Shown here: piece by piece, positions 23,292 to 35,605 of the stretch | Layout: every line of letters begins with the position of its first letter | How positions within the stretch are numbered: the first letter of the stretch is position 1 | From: Seriola aureovittata | Lineage: Eukaryota; Chordata; Actinopteri; Carangiformes; Carangidae | Reading direction: 5' to 3' | Length of the DNA stretch: 64,000 nt | Assembly (NCBI RefSeq): GCF_021018895.1 | Contig: NC_079365.1 | Span: forward strand, 682,001 to 746,000 | Translations under genes and position numbers: made by a program | The notes under the pieces: model-generated | Told to the model about the DNA's origin: nothing | What the model saw: the letters and a program-made list of their open reading frames with translations, nothing else | Databases searched by the model: none

Positions 23292-25165
23292 ATGGCGCCG
23301 GTGTACATGGCTGACCGTCTGCTGATGTCACTTTGTTTGGTGTGTTTGTTATTTCTGATCCTCGGCATTACACAAATTAAGTCTCTGCTGGTGTATGATC
23401 GCCAATCGCTCCTGGACATTCGATCAAATCTCAAGGAGTTAGGTTCATTTGATTAGGGTGGACAGAAAACGTTGCCCCCGTTCCTGTCGGGAATCTCGAC
23501 TCACCTTTACCGGACCGTGAGTCCAGCCCCCCGGCGGAAGCGCCTCCGACGCCGCGGTAAGCGCGGTGGTCGGCTGGTGAAACTAAAGATCTACCTGGCA
23601 CAATCGTCGTCCTTTTCCAGGAAAGGATGTGGATTATCCTTTCCTTTCACTGTGCACCGTCGTTTCCTGGATCCTATCGACGCCTGCCTGCTACCTGTCG
23701 CCGGCTCTGGTGAGCGTTCCCGGCCCTGCTCTCCCCGGTTCTCTCGGCGCTGGGTGAATGTCCTGAGCCTGAAGACGCTGCTCCGGGCTCCCCGATCCGC
23801 CGACCCACAGGACCCGGCTCCCTACAGGATTGGCCTGGTTAACGCCAGATCACTGGCAAACAGAACTTTCATTCTGAGGGATTTCTTCAGCTCCCACGAC
23901 TTGGACTTCCTCTGTGTGACAGAGACCTGGATCCGTGCTGGTGAGTGCAGTGCCCTGGTCGAGCTTTTACCGCCAGGCTGCTCTTATTTTAACTCCCTGC
24001 GGACATCGGGCCGTGGCGGGGGAACGGCGACTGTTTACAGAAACAACTTTAAATGTAAGCAGTGTGCTGTGCCATCCTCATTCTCCAGCTTCGAGGTGAC
24101 TTTATTTGAGGTGGGTCGCTCTGATCCGGTGCTGTGCGCTGTCATCTACAGACCCCCCAAATACAATAAGGACTTTGTCAATGACTTTTCGGATTTTCTC
24201 GCCGGAGTGATGCCACGTTACGATCGCGTTCTCCTTGTTGGAGATTTTAACATACATGTGTGTTGTCCTGATAAGCCGTTGGTAAAGGACTTTTTAAGCC
24301 TCATTGACTCTTTTAACTTGTTGCAGTGTGTGTCTGGTCCCACACATGAACATGGTCATACATTAGATCTTGTTCTCTCCCACGGACTGTCTGTGTCTAA
24401 CCTGGAGATTTGTGACAATTTATTCTCTGATCACATGCCTGTTCTGCTTGAAGTTGTCTTGTCCTGTACTGTTGTTAAACCGCGCACTCTTGCTCAGCGC
24501 CGTCTGCCTTTTAACCATTCGACTGCCGGTCAGTTCACTGTTTCATTCAACCAGCTCTGTGTTCCCTCTGACTCAGCGTCTGCTGACACGGAGGAGCTCA
24601 GTTCCTGGTTTCACTCCTCCTGTCAATCCATACTGGACTCTGTGGCTCCATTAAAGTCCATGCAGCCTAAAGTGAAACCAGAGGCCTGGTTCAGTGACAG
24701 AACTCGTGCAGCAAGACGGGAATGCCGCAAAGCCCAGCGCAGATGGAAGAAAAACAAGCTACAGGGTTCATTCCAAATCCTAGAAGATTGTTTGCAACAT
24801 TACCAGAACACTGTTAAAGAGGCAAAAAGAGAATACTTGTCACATATTATTGCCACAATTCCTGTTTGTTATTTAAAACTATTGACTCTGTCCTAAATGC
24901 CCCTCAGTCTGTCTGAGTGGAAGCGTCCCCTGAGCTGTGCAATAATTTCCTGCAATTTTTCAATGACAAAGTTGCTACCACAAGGGCTCTCATCCCAACT
25001 CCTGCCTCTGACCCCTCTTGTCCAGTCCCTTGTCAAGCTGTGTTTGATAGGTTTGATCCTGTGACTTTGTCACTTTTAGAAGATGTGGTTGGCCACACTA
25101 AGCCATCAGGTTCCCCTTGTGAGCTGTCCCTCCTCACTTCTTTAAGGAGATTTTCCCTAGCATAG
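23292..25165 (+). pseudogene. L2 LINE ORF, N-terminus and APE endonuclease
   Basis: The frame opens at ATG 23292 with a hydrophobic stretch (SLCLVCLLFLILGI), has a TAG at 23454, then continues in the same frame. A basic RRKRLRRRGKRGGR segment precedes the endonuclease, whose motifs LVNARSL, TETW, VGDFNIH and FSDHMPV are all visible, so the metal-binding and catalytic residues are kept. A frameshift near 24860 moves reading to another frame (SPELCNNFLQFFNDKVAT), which runs to the start of the RT at about 25165. This domain nicks target DNA for reverse transcription. Confidence 0.85.
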
Positions 25166-25202
25166 GAAAATCAGTTCTTGCCATTATTAACAGCACCCCT
25201 TC

Positions 25203-26978
25203 TTAACCCTTTAACAACCCCACCAAGAAAAAAGCAATGAAAAAAATTTTTTTGCATTTCTTATTTCTTTGGGTGACTAATAACCACAATCAATGATTTT
25301 TTTTTCCACAGGCCCTGTGGTTTTTAAAATATTGATCTCTACCAAATGGTCGCGATGTCACTTGATGGTTTAAGTTCAGAATTTCATACAAATACCAAAA
25401 ATAGTAGAAAAAGTCAAATAAAATACTAATTTATACAGAAATACACAACAAGAAATATCCATGACATGGAATACACTTAGTTCTGGTGCAGTGGTATGCA
25501 ACAAAACAGTGCAAAACATAGGAAACATTTGCATTTCATACTTCAACTGCACAAACGTTTTTTGGGACACAAGATCCACATTTCTGGTGGATTGATTGAA
25601 CTAGTGTTGCTGGTTTCCATTTAATCTTGAAAAAACATTGCAAACATATGCCAAACATATTAAAACATTACATTTCTGACCTTCTCACCTCAACACACCT
25701 CATCTGTGTGACTGTGCAACAGCACAAATGCTTGTTGAGCATTACATCCACTTTACCTCTGGTGATATGCTACAAAGCATTCCTGGTGTGGTTTTTGGTT
25801 CAGTAGGCCACAGTCCCTCTCGTAGACCAGCCAGGAATTTGCAATGCACATGTCAAGGATGTATCCAAACAGGGGAATGTACCATCTCCTTGACTTGGCT
25901 GGGGTCTTGTACAAGTGTACCAGCATGTCGGAAAGATCAATTCCTCCCATGTGCTCATTATAAGCAGGGATGAGTGATGGACATGGGATATTGATCTTTG
26001 CCCTGGAATCTTTGCTCCACCGTTTGACACTTGAAAAAGGCATGATCCCACAGGCATTGCTCAGAAGGTTGACACATTTATTGTCAAACCATTTTACAGC
26101 AATCACCCCTTCAGCAGACCTGTAATCATAGGCTCCACGTCCCCTCTTCATCAGGTCTTTGTCCGCCACCAAGGGAGCTCCACCAGTCCGGTTTGGTCGT
26201 ACAGTGCCGATGCACTTGACACTCAGGGAGGTGTGCAAGTGTTGGATCAAGTTGAAACTTGTGAAGAAGTTGTCACAAAATACAACAGACAACTGAGGCT
26301 GTTTTATGGTTTTACACAGCGTTGTCACCACTTTGGCTCCTAGAGGTAGCGTCTGCTCCTGTTCACTAAGGGCAACATTGAAGAACGTGGACACCCCTTG
26401 ATACAGCAGCATGTCGTGGATAATGCCAGATGAACTTGCTCAACAGAATGACTTAAAGCCCCACTTGTCTGGCTTGTTGGCGATATATTGGCAGCGTGCC
26501 AGCCCTCGTGCCTTTATATGCTAACATGACCTCATCCACACTGTGCTTGTAAGTGGATGGTATCTGTTTAATATTTACACCAATGGATGAACAGAAGTCT
26601 TTATTTTATCACAAATAGTCTATTTTAATTACATTATCTTAGTTTCACTACACTTACCATAAAGCGACAAATCAACCATTTGGTTGAGCATATTTTAAAA
26701 AAATTATTAGATATTTAATTTCAGTGTTTTTGTGGTTTCAAGCAACATAATTCTGTTCAGTAAGGCCTGTAACACATGTCAAAAAAGTATTCCTACCTTT
26801 CATAGTTTCACCAAAAACAACCAAAATGTCTTAATTGATTTTCTTCTTTCTCACTTCTTGTTTGGAGGGAAGTTTTAGCGGCATGCTATAGGCAGACACA
26901 GTGACATCTGGTGGACTTTTTTTAGTATAACATACCTTTACCAAGTGGTAGAGATGGCTCAAAATCAGCTTGAGTTAA
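25203..26978 (-). mobile_element. piggyBac element inserted in the L2 LINE
   Basis: The left edge is TTAA (25203-25206) followed by CCCTTTAACAACCCC, a piggyBac-type start. A transposase lies on the minus strand inside. The right edge is uncertain. TTAA at 26975-26978 is the best candidate but no matching inverted repeat is clear there; only a subterminal pair (ATCTCTACCA near 25335 and its inverted form near 26945) is shared. L2 coding sequence lies on both sides. Confidence 0.65.
25753..26590 (-). pseudogene. piggyBac transposase, PGBD-like, damaged
   Basis: The minus-strand frame 26412-25753 has the family motifs CDNFFTSFNLIQHL (second catalytic Asp), YNEHMGGIDLSDML (third Asp) and RRWYIPLFGYILDMCIANSW. 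In the same frame upstream, past a TGA near 26440 (probably CGA to TGA), lies ASSSGIIHDMLLYQG with the first Asp. Further up, in another frame, is YKHSVDEVMLAYKG. So at least one stop and one frameshift inactivate it. A piece ending in GTAAGTG near 26655 could be an upstream exon. The family cuts and pastes DNA at TTAA in the nucleus. Confidence 0.85.
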
Positions 26979-27009
26979 GTGAGGTACTCCTCTCATTGAA
27001 ATATAGTGA

Positions 27010-28068
27010 GTAACTAGGCTTCAGCACCTTGTTGGAATTTCTGGTAGTGCTCTGGAATGGTTTAGGTCCTATCTGGCAGACAGAACCATGTCCGTAAGCC
27101 TTGCTGGATGTGAGTCCGGCCCCGCCCCTCTGTATTATGGGGTTCCACAAGGCTCAATCCTAGGGCCGTTGCTGTTCTCCCTATACCTGCTTCCTCTGGG
27201 TTCTATTCTCAGAAAGCATCGAATCGCCTTCCAGTGTTATGCTGATGACAGCCAAATATATGTGCCACTGAAAAAGAAAGATGCCTTCTCTCTGATTCCA
27301 CTTCTAGCATTTCTTGATGACATTAAAGCCTGGATGGCTTTAAACTTTTTGAATTTCAATGAGAAAAAAACAGAAGTGATGGTGCTTGGTCCCAATAGTT
27401 CAAGTGATCCCCCTCCTGTTGATTTGGGCCCTCTGGCATCGTATGTGAAGCCAACAGTTTCTAACTTGGGTTTTAAAATGGACAGTAACTTTAAACTAGA
27501 CCAACAGATTACCGCTGTTAAGTCCAGCTTTTTCCACCTTAGGCAGCTGGCAAAAGTGAAGCCAATTCTTGCACGAGAGCACTTTGAGACAGTAATCCAT
27601 GCCTTCATCACATCACGGCTGGATTACTGTAACGCACTTTATTATGGAGTCAGTCAGTCCTCACTTGCACGTCTCCAGTTGGTCCAAAACGCGGCCGCTC
27701 GTCTTTTAACTGGAACACGTAAGAGGGAGCACATCCCCCCCATTCTGGCCTCCCTCCACTGGTTGCCTTTTAGAGTTCATTTTAAGATTCTTTTATTTGT
27801 TTTTAAATCCCTAAATGGTCTGGCCCCACCCTACCTCTCTGAGCTGCTTCACCCCTACACTCCTGCCCGGTGCCTCAGGTCAGCTGATCAGCTGCTCCTG
27901 GAGGTACCGAGGTATAAGCGGAGGCTCAGATGAGACAGAGCTTTTTCTGTTGCTGCTCCCACTTTGTTGAACGACTTACCTCTCCACATTAGACAAGCTC
28001 CCTCACTGTCCATTTTTAAAACCCGTCTAAAAACCTACTTTTATACCTTGGCTTTTGATCCAGCATGA
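27010..28068 (+). pseudogene. L2 LINE ORF, reverse transcriptase C-terminal half
   Basis: Reading resumes near 27010 (SGSALEWFRSYLADRT) and holds the GVPQGSILGPLLF and CYADDSQIY motifs, so the RT active-site Asp pair is intact. The thumb and C-terminal regions follow (RLDYCNALYYGVS, ARLLTGTRKREHI). A TGA at 27931-27933 interrupts the frame, which otherwise reaches FKTRLKTYFYTLAFDPA and a stop at 28066-28068. The RT fingers that should come before 27010 are deleted. Confidence 0.88.
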
Positions 28069-28319
28069 GACGGCATTTGTTGTATTGCTTTTATTGTTTT
28101 TTATTTGCTATTTTATCATTGTTTTTATGTTTTTATGTTTTTATGTTATTATGTACAGCACTTTGTATCAGCTTTGGCTGTATTTAAAGTGCTCTATAAA
28201 TAAAGTTGAGTTGAGTTGAGTTGAGTAGACAGTTGTGAACAGAGGAAGACTTGGTCTTGTTGACTGTATATTGAGTTACTGCAGTGACATTGGTGGCAAA
28301 ACTGCTTCAATTTTTCCTT

Positions 28320-29511
28320 TGCTTTAAGCGACTAGCATTGGAAGCATTACAGCTGGTGGGTTGTGAGTCCTGAATGGTGCCAAAAAGTGGATGTGAGGCA
28401 ATTTTGACTTGCTTTTCATGAAGGCAACAAGATCCGTAAACAGTGGTTGACCACTTCGCTCTTGCAGATGACAAGCAACATTTCTCAATTTTTCCTTTAA
28501 TTTGTAAGGAAGTTTCAAGATGATGCTCATCATGTTAGATGGTAAGTCCAGTTCCTTCATGTGCATCATTTGCTCTGTTAAATTTGAGCATCCTCGAAGA
28601 AACAGGGATAATGATTGTAGTGCTTTAATATCCTCACTTTTAACAGGCGTCCAGCTGAGAATCTTTTCCATATAAGCAGATGGAATTGGAAAAGTGCTCT
28701 GCTACAAGACTTTTGGCTCTCTGGTGACCCTGCTCTGAAGGGAAGTGTAGACAACTGTGCACTAAGTCTCTTGGCTGCCCCCTGGTGTATTGTTCAAGGA
28801 AGTGCAAACAGTCACTCCAATTAGTTGTCTTCTCCTCTACTCCATTTTCAAAAGCTCTGATGAAAGACCTGTATTGAAGAGGGTCTCCATCAAACAGGTA
28901 TATTTCTTGATGGAAGGACAGAGCACAGATTTTGCTGGACCAGCAGAGCAGTGATGTCATTTTGTCTTTGCATAATGTTTACAATGTCATTCTGATACTT
29001 ATCAGTCAGAACTTGAGTTTGAGGTTGCACATTTCCTGTTTGATTTTCATTAACAGTTTGCATAGCTTGAGTTGGAGCATCAACCTTTAATAGCATCTCA
29101 TATATTTGTGTTTCTGGCCTTTGTTTGGGACCTAACAGCTTGTGGTTGAGGTATATGCCACCTGAAAGTTTTGAGCCACACTGTGATGAATTGATTTCCA
29201 AGACATGAAGCTTTGCATTTGTCACTGCCAATTCTGTTTCAAGGTCTAGTTGTCCTTTGCTCTCGTAAGCTTTTCCTCTTGAGCGTCTATTAAATGTCTC
29301 CTTTTTAACACAGCAACACGCTCCATAAGAGTTTCCTTTTTAGGCCTCAGCTTTAATGCATGCATATGATGTTGAGGAAATCCGGGATAGCTGGGAGTGT
29401 GTCTTTACAGAGTTTACTTTTACACTTGACATGTTAGAGGTGCTATCATCAGGGTTTATTTCATCTGCAACACTTTGGTTGTCGGGAGAATCTAGATTTT
29501 GGCCGCACATA
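28320..29511 (-). pseudogene. BEL/Pao gag core fragment
   Basis: Minus-strand frames give BEL gag phrases in order: MAVTNAKLHVLEINSSQCGS (29231), then a Gln/Asn-rich linker with DIVNIMQRQNDITALLVQQ. FDGDPLQYRSFIRAFENGVE (about 28890) and MEKILSWTPVKSEDIKALQS (28671) follow, then MHMKELDLPSNMMSIILKLP. Frame changes occur near 28890 and 28670. Gag would have formed the particle coat. The left side is cut by the L2 LINE and the right by a Tc1 element. Confidence 0.8.
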
Positions 29512-31173
29512 CAGTCCCCTCCAAAGTATTGGAACAGCAAGGCAAATTCCCTTGTTTTTGTTGTTCACTGAAGACATTTGGGTTTAAGATCAAAAGATGA
29601 GTATGAGACAAGAGTTCAGAATGTCAGCTTTTATTTCCTGGTATTTACATTTAGATGTGTTAAACAACTTAGGATATATCACCGTTTGTATTACACCACA
29701 GCATTTTTAGGTGAGCAAAAGTAAAGAAACAAATAATCTTAAAGTAAATAACATTTAATATTTGGTGGCATAACCCTTGCTTGCAATAACTGCCTCAAGC
29801 CTGCGACCCATCGACATCACCAAACTGTTGCATTCTTGATTTGTGATGCTATTCCAGGCTTTTACCGCAGCTTCTTTCAGTTCTTGTTTGTTTTGGGGGG
29901 GGGGGGGTTTTCTCCCTTCAGTCTCCTCTTCCGGAGGTGAAATCCATGCTCTATTGGGTTAAGGTCAGGTGATTGACTTGGCCAGTCTTAAACCTTTCAC
30001 TTTTTTCCCCTGATGAAGTCCTTTGTTTTGTTGGCAGTGTGCTTTGGGTCATTGTCCTGCTGCATGATAAAATTCCTCCCGATTAGTTTGGATGCATTTC
30101 TCCGTAAATTGGCAGACAAAATGTTTCTGTAAACTTCGGAATTCATTCTGCTGCTACCATCATCAGTTACATCATCAATAAATATTAATGAGCCTGTTCC
30201 AGAAGCGGCCATGCACGCCTAAGCCATGACATTACCTCCACCATGCTTCACAGATGACCTTGTGTGCTTCAGATCATAAGCAGTTCCTTTCTTTCTCCAC
30301 ACTTTGGCCTTTCAATCACTTTGGTAGAGATTAATCTTGGTCTCATCAGTCCATAAGATCGTGTTCCAGAACTTTTGCGGCTCATCTCTGTACTTCTTTG
30401 CAAATTTCAATCTGGCCTTCTGATTCTTACTGCTGATGAGTGGTTTGCATCTTGTGGTATGGCCTCTATACTTCTGCTCACGGAGTCTTCTTCGAACAGT
30501 GGATTGTGATACCTTCACCCCTGCACTGTGGAGGTCGTTGGTGATGTTACTTACTGATGTTTTGGGGTTTTTCTTCACAGCTCTCACAATATTTCTGTCA
30601 TCAACTACTGTTGTTTTCCTTGGCGGACCTGTTCGACGTCTGTTGCTCAGTACACCAGTAGTTTCTTTCTTTTTCAGGACATTCCAAATTGTTGTGCTTG
30701 CTATGCCCAATGTTTGTCCAATGGCTCTGATTGATTTTCCTTCTTTTCTCAGCTTCAAAATGGCTTGCTTTTCTCCCATAGACAACTCTCTGGTCTTCAT
30801 GTTGGTTTATCCTCTTTATCCTAACAAGAAAGGCAGTCTTTATAGGTTTAAACCCAGGCCAAAAAGTAGGCTAGTAATGCAGAACTATTTAATGTTTGAA
30901 CAATCAACCTTAAAGGCAACACCTGGTCAACAAGAAACACCTGTCAGTCACATGTTCCAATAGTTTTGCTCACTTGAAAAATGGGTGGGCTCGGACAAAG
31001 GGTGGTATGTCCTGAGTTGTTTAACACATCTAGATGTAAATACCAGGAAATAAAAGCTGACATTCTGAACTCTTGTCTCATACTCATCTTTTGATCTTAA
31101 ACCCAAATGTCTTCAGTGAACAACAAAAACAAGGGAATTTGCCTTGCTGTTCCAATACTTTTGGAGGGGACTG
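29512..31173 (-). mobile_element. Tc1-like DNA transposon, element 1
   Basis: Ends CAGTCCCCTCCAAA...TTTGGAGGGGACTG are inverted repeats extending about 180 bp with few mismatches. TA target duplications lie at 29510-29511 and 31174-31175. It interrupts the BEL gag. The transposase on the minus strand is broken. Confidence 0.92.
29900..30800 (-). pseudogene. Tc1-like transposase, DD34E, broken
   Basis: The minus-strand frame starting at 30800 (MKTRELSMGEKQAILKLRKE) contains two helix-turn-helix domains and reaches ILWTDETKINLYQSD, the first catalytic Asp, before a stop near 30312. The same gene continues as [20 protein letters not shown] and [19 protein letters not shown] (second Asp) to a stop near 29997. 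Beyond this [15 protein letters not shown] (Glu) is in another frame, and a 13-G run at about 29895 shifts it again. It cannot make a full enzyme. Confidence 0.88.
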
Positions 31174-32001
31174 TATGGATGAACCATTTCAGACAGCCAG
31201 TATTTTATCTTTTCACTGAAATCACAGTACATTGTCATTTTCTCCTCAAAGTATTTACCTTGCCTTGTAACTTCATCTTCTGGTAAAGGTCTGTTTATGA
31301 AAAATTCATGCATGTCATTTGCGTCTTGGTAACACTTGATGAACTTGGCAAACTCAGAATTCACTGCATTGATATTTTCATTTGATGCCATTAACGCATG
31401 GAGGTTTTCCATACACCTCTTGGCTTGTTTACATTTTGTACTCCTTTTTTCCTGGCACATTTTCATGTAGAAGCCCAAACCTTTAGAAGTGAATTTAATG
31501 CTTCTTTTTGCTAACGGCATTTCAAAATTGACATTGTTAGCATTTCCTATAAACTGCTTGTTGCATACCAATCAAAATCCACAGTCGGACAATAATGCAG
31601 GTATAAGGAAGCAAAAAACAACAGATGTGATTACTAGCTGCACAGATCCACTTCAACACACAGAGACACACACTGAAGTCGGGTTTTGTTATGAATGAAA
31701 GCCGCCAGCAGTGGTGAATAGAAGTAGCAATTTGACGCTGTCCAACTTGTCAAACTTCATGAAACTTGTACATTAGTACTGACTTTTAAACTCCACTCGC
31801 TTTGCTGTTTTTCCAATACAGCTTTTGCAGTCGTATCACATACCAGTTTCCTGTGAGAGGGTTGAGCGTTTTGTTGATCCAGGCCAGGAGCATTTTCCCA
31901 CTTTTGCTGATTCCAAAGGGTGATAAATAAAACAATCCGTGCTGATCATTCATCCAAATTCCACGAGGATCCAACTTGTCCAGTGATGAGGGATCTGTCA
32001 T
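31174..32001 (-). pseudogene. BEL/Pao gag N-terminal region
   Basis: The frame 31571-31180 (minus) is a charged helical segment (TKCKQAKRCMENLHAL, KYFEEKMTMYCDFSEKIKYW) that leads directly into the Tc1 insertion and continues on the far side at 29511. A frame from 32001 to 31786 (MTDPSSLDKLDPRGIWMN...) lies just upstream and may be the very N-terminus. Its family match is not certain. Position and strand agree with the 5' end of the BEL element. Confidence 0.55.
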
Positions 32002-32133
32002 TTGAGTCCAAGGGTTGGTTTTTTACTTTATGTAGTGAAGCAAACAAAGAACAAAGAGATCCTGTTTCCTGCATGCCTCTCTTGCTCTGGTAAAAAACCA
32101 TAGGCCCACCCAGGTGCATTCTGGTTCTATGCC

Positions 32134-32165
32134 TGCCTTACTACCTATATAACCTCAGCCCACAG
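32134..32165 (-). promoter_or_regulatory. possible BEL promoter (TATA) upstream of gag
   Basis: GGTTATATAGGTAGTAAGG on the minus strand lies about 150 bp upstream of the first gag-like frame, where a BEL 5' LTR promoter would be. LTR borders could not be fixed. Confidence 0.3.
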
Positions 32166-32199
32166 TGTTACCCAATTCATAAGCAAAACAAAAACAAAC

Positions 32200-34780
32200 A
32201 AAATACTAGTTACACAAAAAAGCTAAATATGCTGGAAATAACTAAACTAAACAAACGACTGGCTAAAGAAAATACTATCAAAAATCTAATCTAAATAAAG
32301 CAACCATCTAGAATAATCAGTCAAACAATACTAATAATTAATAAAACAACAATTAATATTTCCTACAGAGAATGTTAGATTCACTTTGTAAATTTAATTT
32401 AGATTCTTTGTTCTTCTCCCTGTTGGATTCACTGAATGTTTTGGTCTGATATCATTAGGATTTAAACTGTCACAGGGAAACTCACAGTAACGTCATAAAC
32501 ACAACATGACTGTTTTTAGATTTAAAAGTTACACAGGGGAGACTGGGGGTAGTTGTGACCGTATCACTTTCACTAATTAGGGATGACATTAGAATCAAGT
32601 GATCAATTTCATGCATGACCACTTCCTTCCTGAGCTTTTAGGTGAAGTTGCAGGGCTGAGGTTTTACAACCAAACACTGATTTTCAGGTAACAAAGTAAT
32701 TCTATATTTTCAAGTCTATATTTTCATTTGTACTGATACTGGTGAAGTTAGAATGTGTCTTAGGTAAAATGTGAGGCAATTCATCTATGCTGATTTCAAA
32801 CCAGCATGCTGCGACAGCTACAGTAGGTAAGCAATAGCTGACAGGGGTGGGGATGGTTCTAACACCTCCTTCAAAACAGTGTTACCACTAATAAAAACTA
32901 AATACATCTCTATATCCAACTCCTTTTTTCAGCATGCCAAGACAGTGGCTGGGAAAGAACTGATAGTAGATAAATAAAGTTTAAAAGTATCAGCAGCAGC
33001 TCAATGTTGTAAAAGTCAGTGGTTTTGTTCTTGGTGAAGTTTTGGCACAAGTGCAATAAACTTACTTAGACACAAGTTGGAAACTTTGATATTTGTAGTG
33101 GACAAATAAGGAGACTTTGTCACTTTTTGATTTATAGGTGCTGAGACAATAAGTGTTACAACCATCCCTGGTCTTCCCTACTCTCATTTCTCCATCATGA
33201 ATGTATCTGTTTATGGAAAGCCACAACATAATGAATAAACAATATTGTTATATATGTTATATTTAAAAGCTAAAACAGCCACATGTCGGCAATAAGTACA
33301 CACAGGAAAGAAGTGAGTCAAGTCTGCAGACTGGAGAGTACAGACCTTAATGTCCAACTGAAATTAAAATGTATGAATCAGTTTATACAGACTGGTTACA
33401 GATTAAATAGGACCTATTATGATTGACATTTTCAGTGTTACTCATTTCATTCTTGTCTATTAAAATAGATTTAAATGCTTCAATGTTCTGAAAAGACGAT
33501 GACGAATATGATGCCGGTAAATCTGAAAGAATTAAACTTTAGTGCTCATAGTTACTGAAAAATGAACTCAGCAGTTAAACTGTGGATAATTTATCTGAGC
33601 TGAAAGAGGTACAGCATGTCAACACTGACAAACGTTTAAGCATTTATATCTTTGCTTTGCTGCTTCTTACTAACATGATCAGGTCGCGGTTACACGGTCA
33701 ACATCCACAATAACAATGCAGACTGACAGGCTTACGGTTTATGAAGCAGTCCTCCTTGAAGTGCGGGCTCACACTGTAATGTTTGGAGCAATGGAGAACC
33801 ATGGAAAAATAAAGCAGATTTATATATAAACACTAATTATCAAAAATAAATGTTAAGAGATTTGTTTATATTTAGTGTCTGACTGATGACTTCCATACAG
33901 TAACGTGACTGATGTGTGTTTTTTGTATCGTTTCAGTGTTATCTGACACACAGAGAAGTCTCACACACTGACCATCTCCACTAACAGGTCTGTGTTTATC
34001 ACAGTCTGATGTGTGTGACTCCACTGAGCTCCACTGTTTCCAAGCACTATTAAAACACATGAGAGTCACTGGCCCAATTCAATCCAGAAAGGACACCCTC
34101 CCCCTACCCACTCACTCCGTTTCTGGATTCCACAAGTGTCCTTCCAAACTAATGACCCTGAAGTTGGAGTGGGTTTTAAAGCCTCCAACACAGTCTGCCT
34201 CGATACAGGTTGTAATCATGCATCACCTTGAGTCCAGGATGGATGAAAGACCATGTACCTACAAAGTGAGTTCTCTACTTCCTTTGTTGCCTCATTTCTA
34301 ACAGACAGGTCACTCTTTTCTACACACATGATGAAATTAGAGGTTATATTATATTTTGAATGAACATGTCCATGCATACCTGAGAAAACAGTAAATGTGT
34401 TTGTTTTTTTTTTACTTCATAATTTAAAGAACTATTGAAAAAACAAGGATATGATCATTTTAAGATTCTGATTATAATCAGAAAAATATTCAACAATAAA
34501 GAAATGTGACCAAAGAAGCATGGGTGAGTTTTTATTTATCCTATTAATAATTTTCCTTTCACCAGCTCACTATGTCATTAATGTGATGACTACCATGTCC
34601 CTGCCCACACATCTGCAGTTTAATGCTGTGTCAGATAACCTCTCAAGTAACAATGAATTTCCTGATTCCATCGAGAAGGTGTGGCCGTCCCACAACCAGT
34701 GTGATTCCATCTCTGAATGGGAGTGTGTAGGGACTGTGCCACATGTTCCTTCATCACCTTGAACACACACAGTAGTTTAT
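32200..34780. other. intergenic DNA downstream of arfrp1, nothing recognised
   Basis: No protein family, RNA gene or clear transposon border was seen. Short frames at 33872-34301 and 34520-34770 have no family character. Confidence 0.4.
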
Positions 34781-34781
34781 T

Positions 34782-34904
<123 letters not shown>

Positions 34905-34985
34905 GCTGAGAACACTCACTGCAGCAACAACATCCTCCTCTTAAAGTCATGTTAAAAACTACACTGACCAAATTCTTTAGGAAAT

Positions 34986-35605
34986 TATTTATTTAACCTT
35001 ATTGTTTAAAAGAAAAGAAATCATGTGTCTGGAAACAGTTTTGAGCAGAAACAACAGTCTCAGACAGAGGAAGGAAAACAACTACACACTGCTGGTTTTA
35101 GTCTTTTCATGGGATTTCACTACAATAACAAAAACACAGATTCATCCTGTTTCTATTATGTTCAAAAAAGCTTCTATCACAGCAGCTGCAGTGACAGTGT
35201 TAGTTGATATTTCCTAACTCTAAAACTGAGGAAAACTCACATTTCACTTTGACAAATGTGTGTAAAGTGATGTGATGCTGTAAGTTTTGTGTATTGCAGA
35301 GGAGTCAGAGTCATGTGTGTGTGCTCTGTTGTCACAGTACAGGCTGTCAGTCAGTCAGTGGCGCTCCATGCAGACACAGTGACAGCAGCAGAGATTGAGG
35401 CTGCTGCTCTACATGAAGCAGACAACTTCAACAAGAGCAACAGACTTCAAAACACTGTCACTGTCTGTGATGAGGCAGAAATCCAAACTGTTCAAAGCCA
35501 CAGCAACACAGGAGAGAGGAAAGGTAACCTGCTCCAGGTTTACATGGAATGTCCTCAGGGAGAAAGTCTCAGTCCAGGATGAGAGTGAAGACGCCTCACG
35601 TCTTC
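34986..35605 (-). other. arfrp1: probable arfrp1 3' untranslated region
   Basis: After the stop codon at 35606-35608 the minus strand has no coding sequence. The first AATAAA-type signal noticed is near 34986-34991, so this would be the 3' UTR. The end is inferred. Confidence 0.35.

Larger units (their letters stand above)
23279..28224 (+). mobile_element. L2-type LINE, near full length, split by a piggyBac element
   Basis: The element runs from CGAACTACTAAAGATGGCGCC to a tail of TTGAG repeats. A matching 6-bp GTAGAC lies on each side (23273-23278 and 28225-28230), a likely target duplication in the BEL host. It encodes an APE-type endonuclease and an RT and ends with GTGCTCTATAAATAAAG before the pentamer tail, as L2 elements of fish do. 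The middle RT part is missing around the piggyBac insertion at 25203-26978. In-frame stops at 23454 and 27931 and a frameshift near 24860 disable it. Confidence 0.85.
19154..32001 (-). mobile_element. BEL/Pao LTR retrotransposon, decayed and interrupted by nested insertions
   Basis: Read on the minus strand, the pieces fall in normal BEL order: gag N-terminal part (32001-31174), gag core (29511-28320), zinc knuckle (23272-22913), protease and RT (21467-19980), RNase H-like part (19799-19154). Three elements split it: a Tc1 at 29512-31173, an L2 LINE at 23279-28224 and an LTR-like insert at 21473-22907. Integrase and both LTRs were not found. Coding segments have frameshifts and a changed RT active site, so the element is dead. 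It is an endogenous fish element and is described only. Confidence 0.85.

Noticed and set aside
25203..26978. The local piggyBac transposase as source of the MITE at 9771
   Set aside because: Their ends differ (CCCATTTACACCGG against CCCTTTAACAACCCC), so no link is supported beyond the shared TTAA target.
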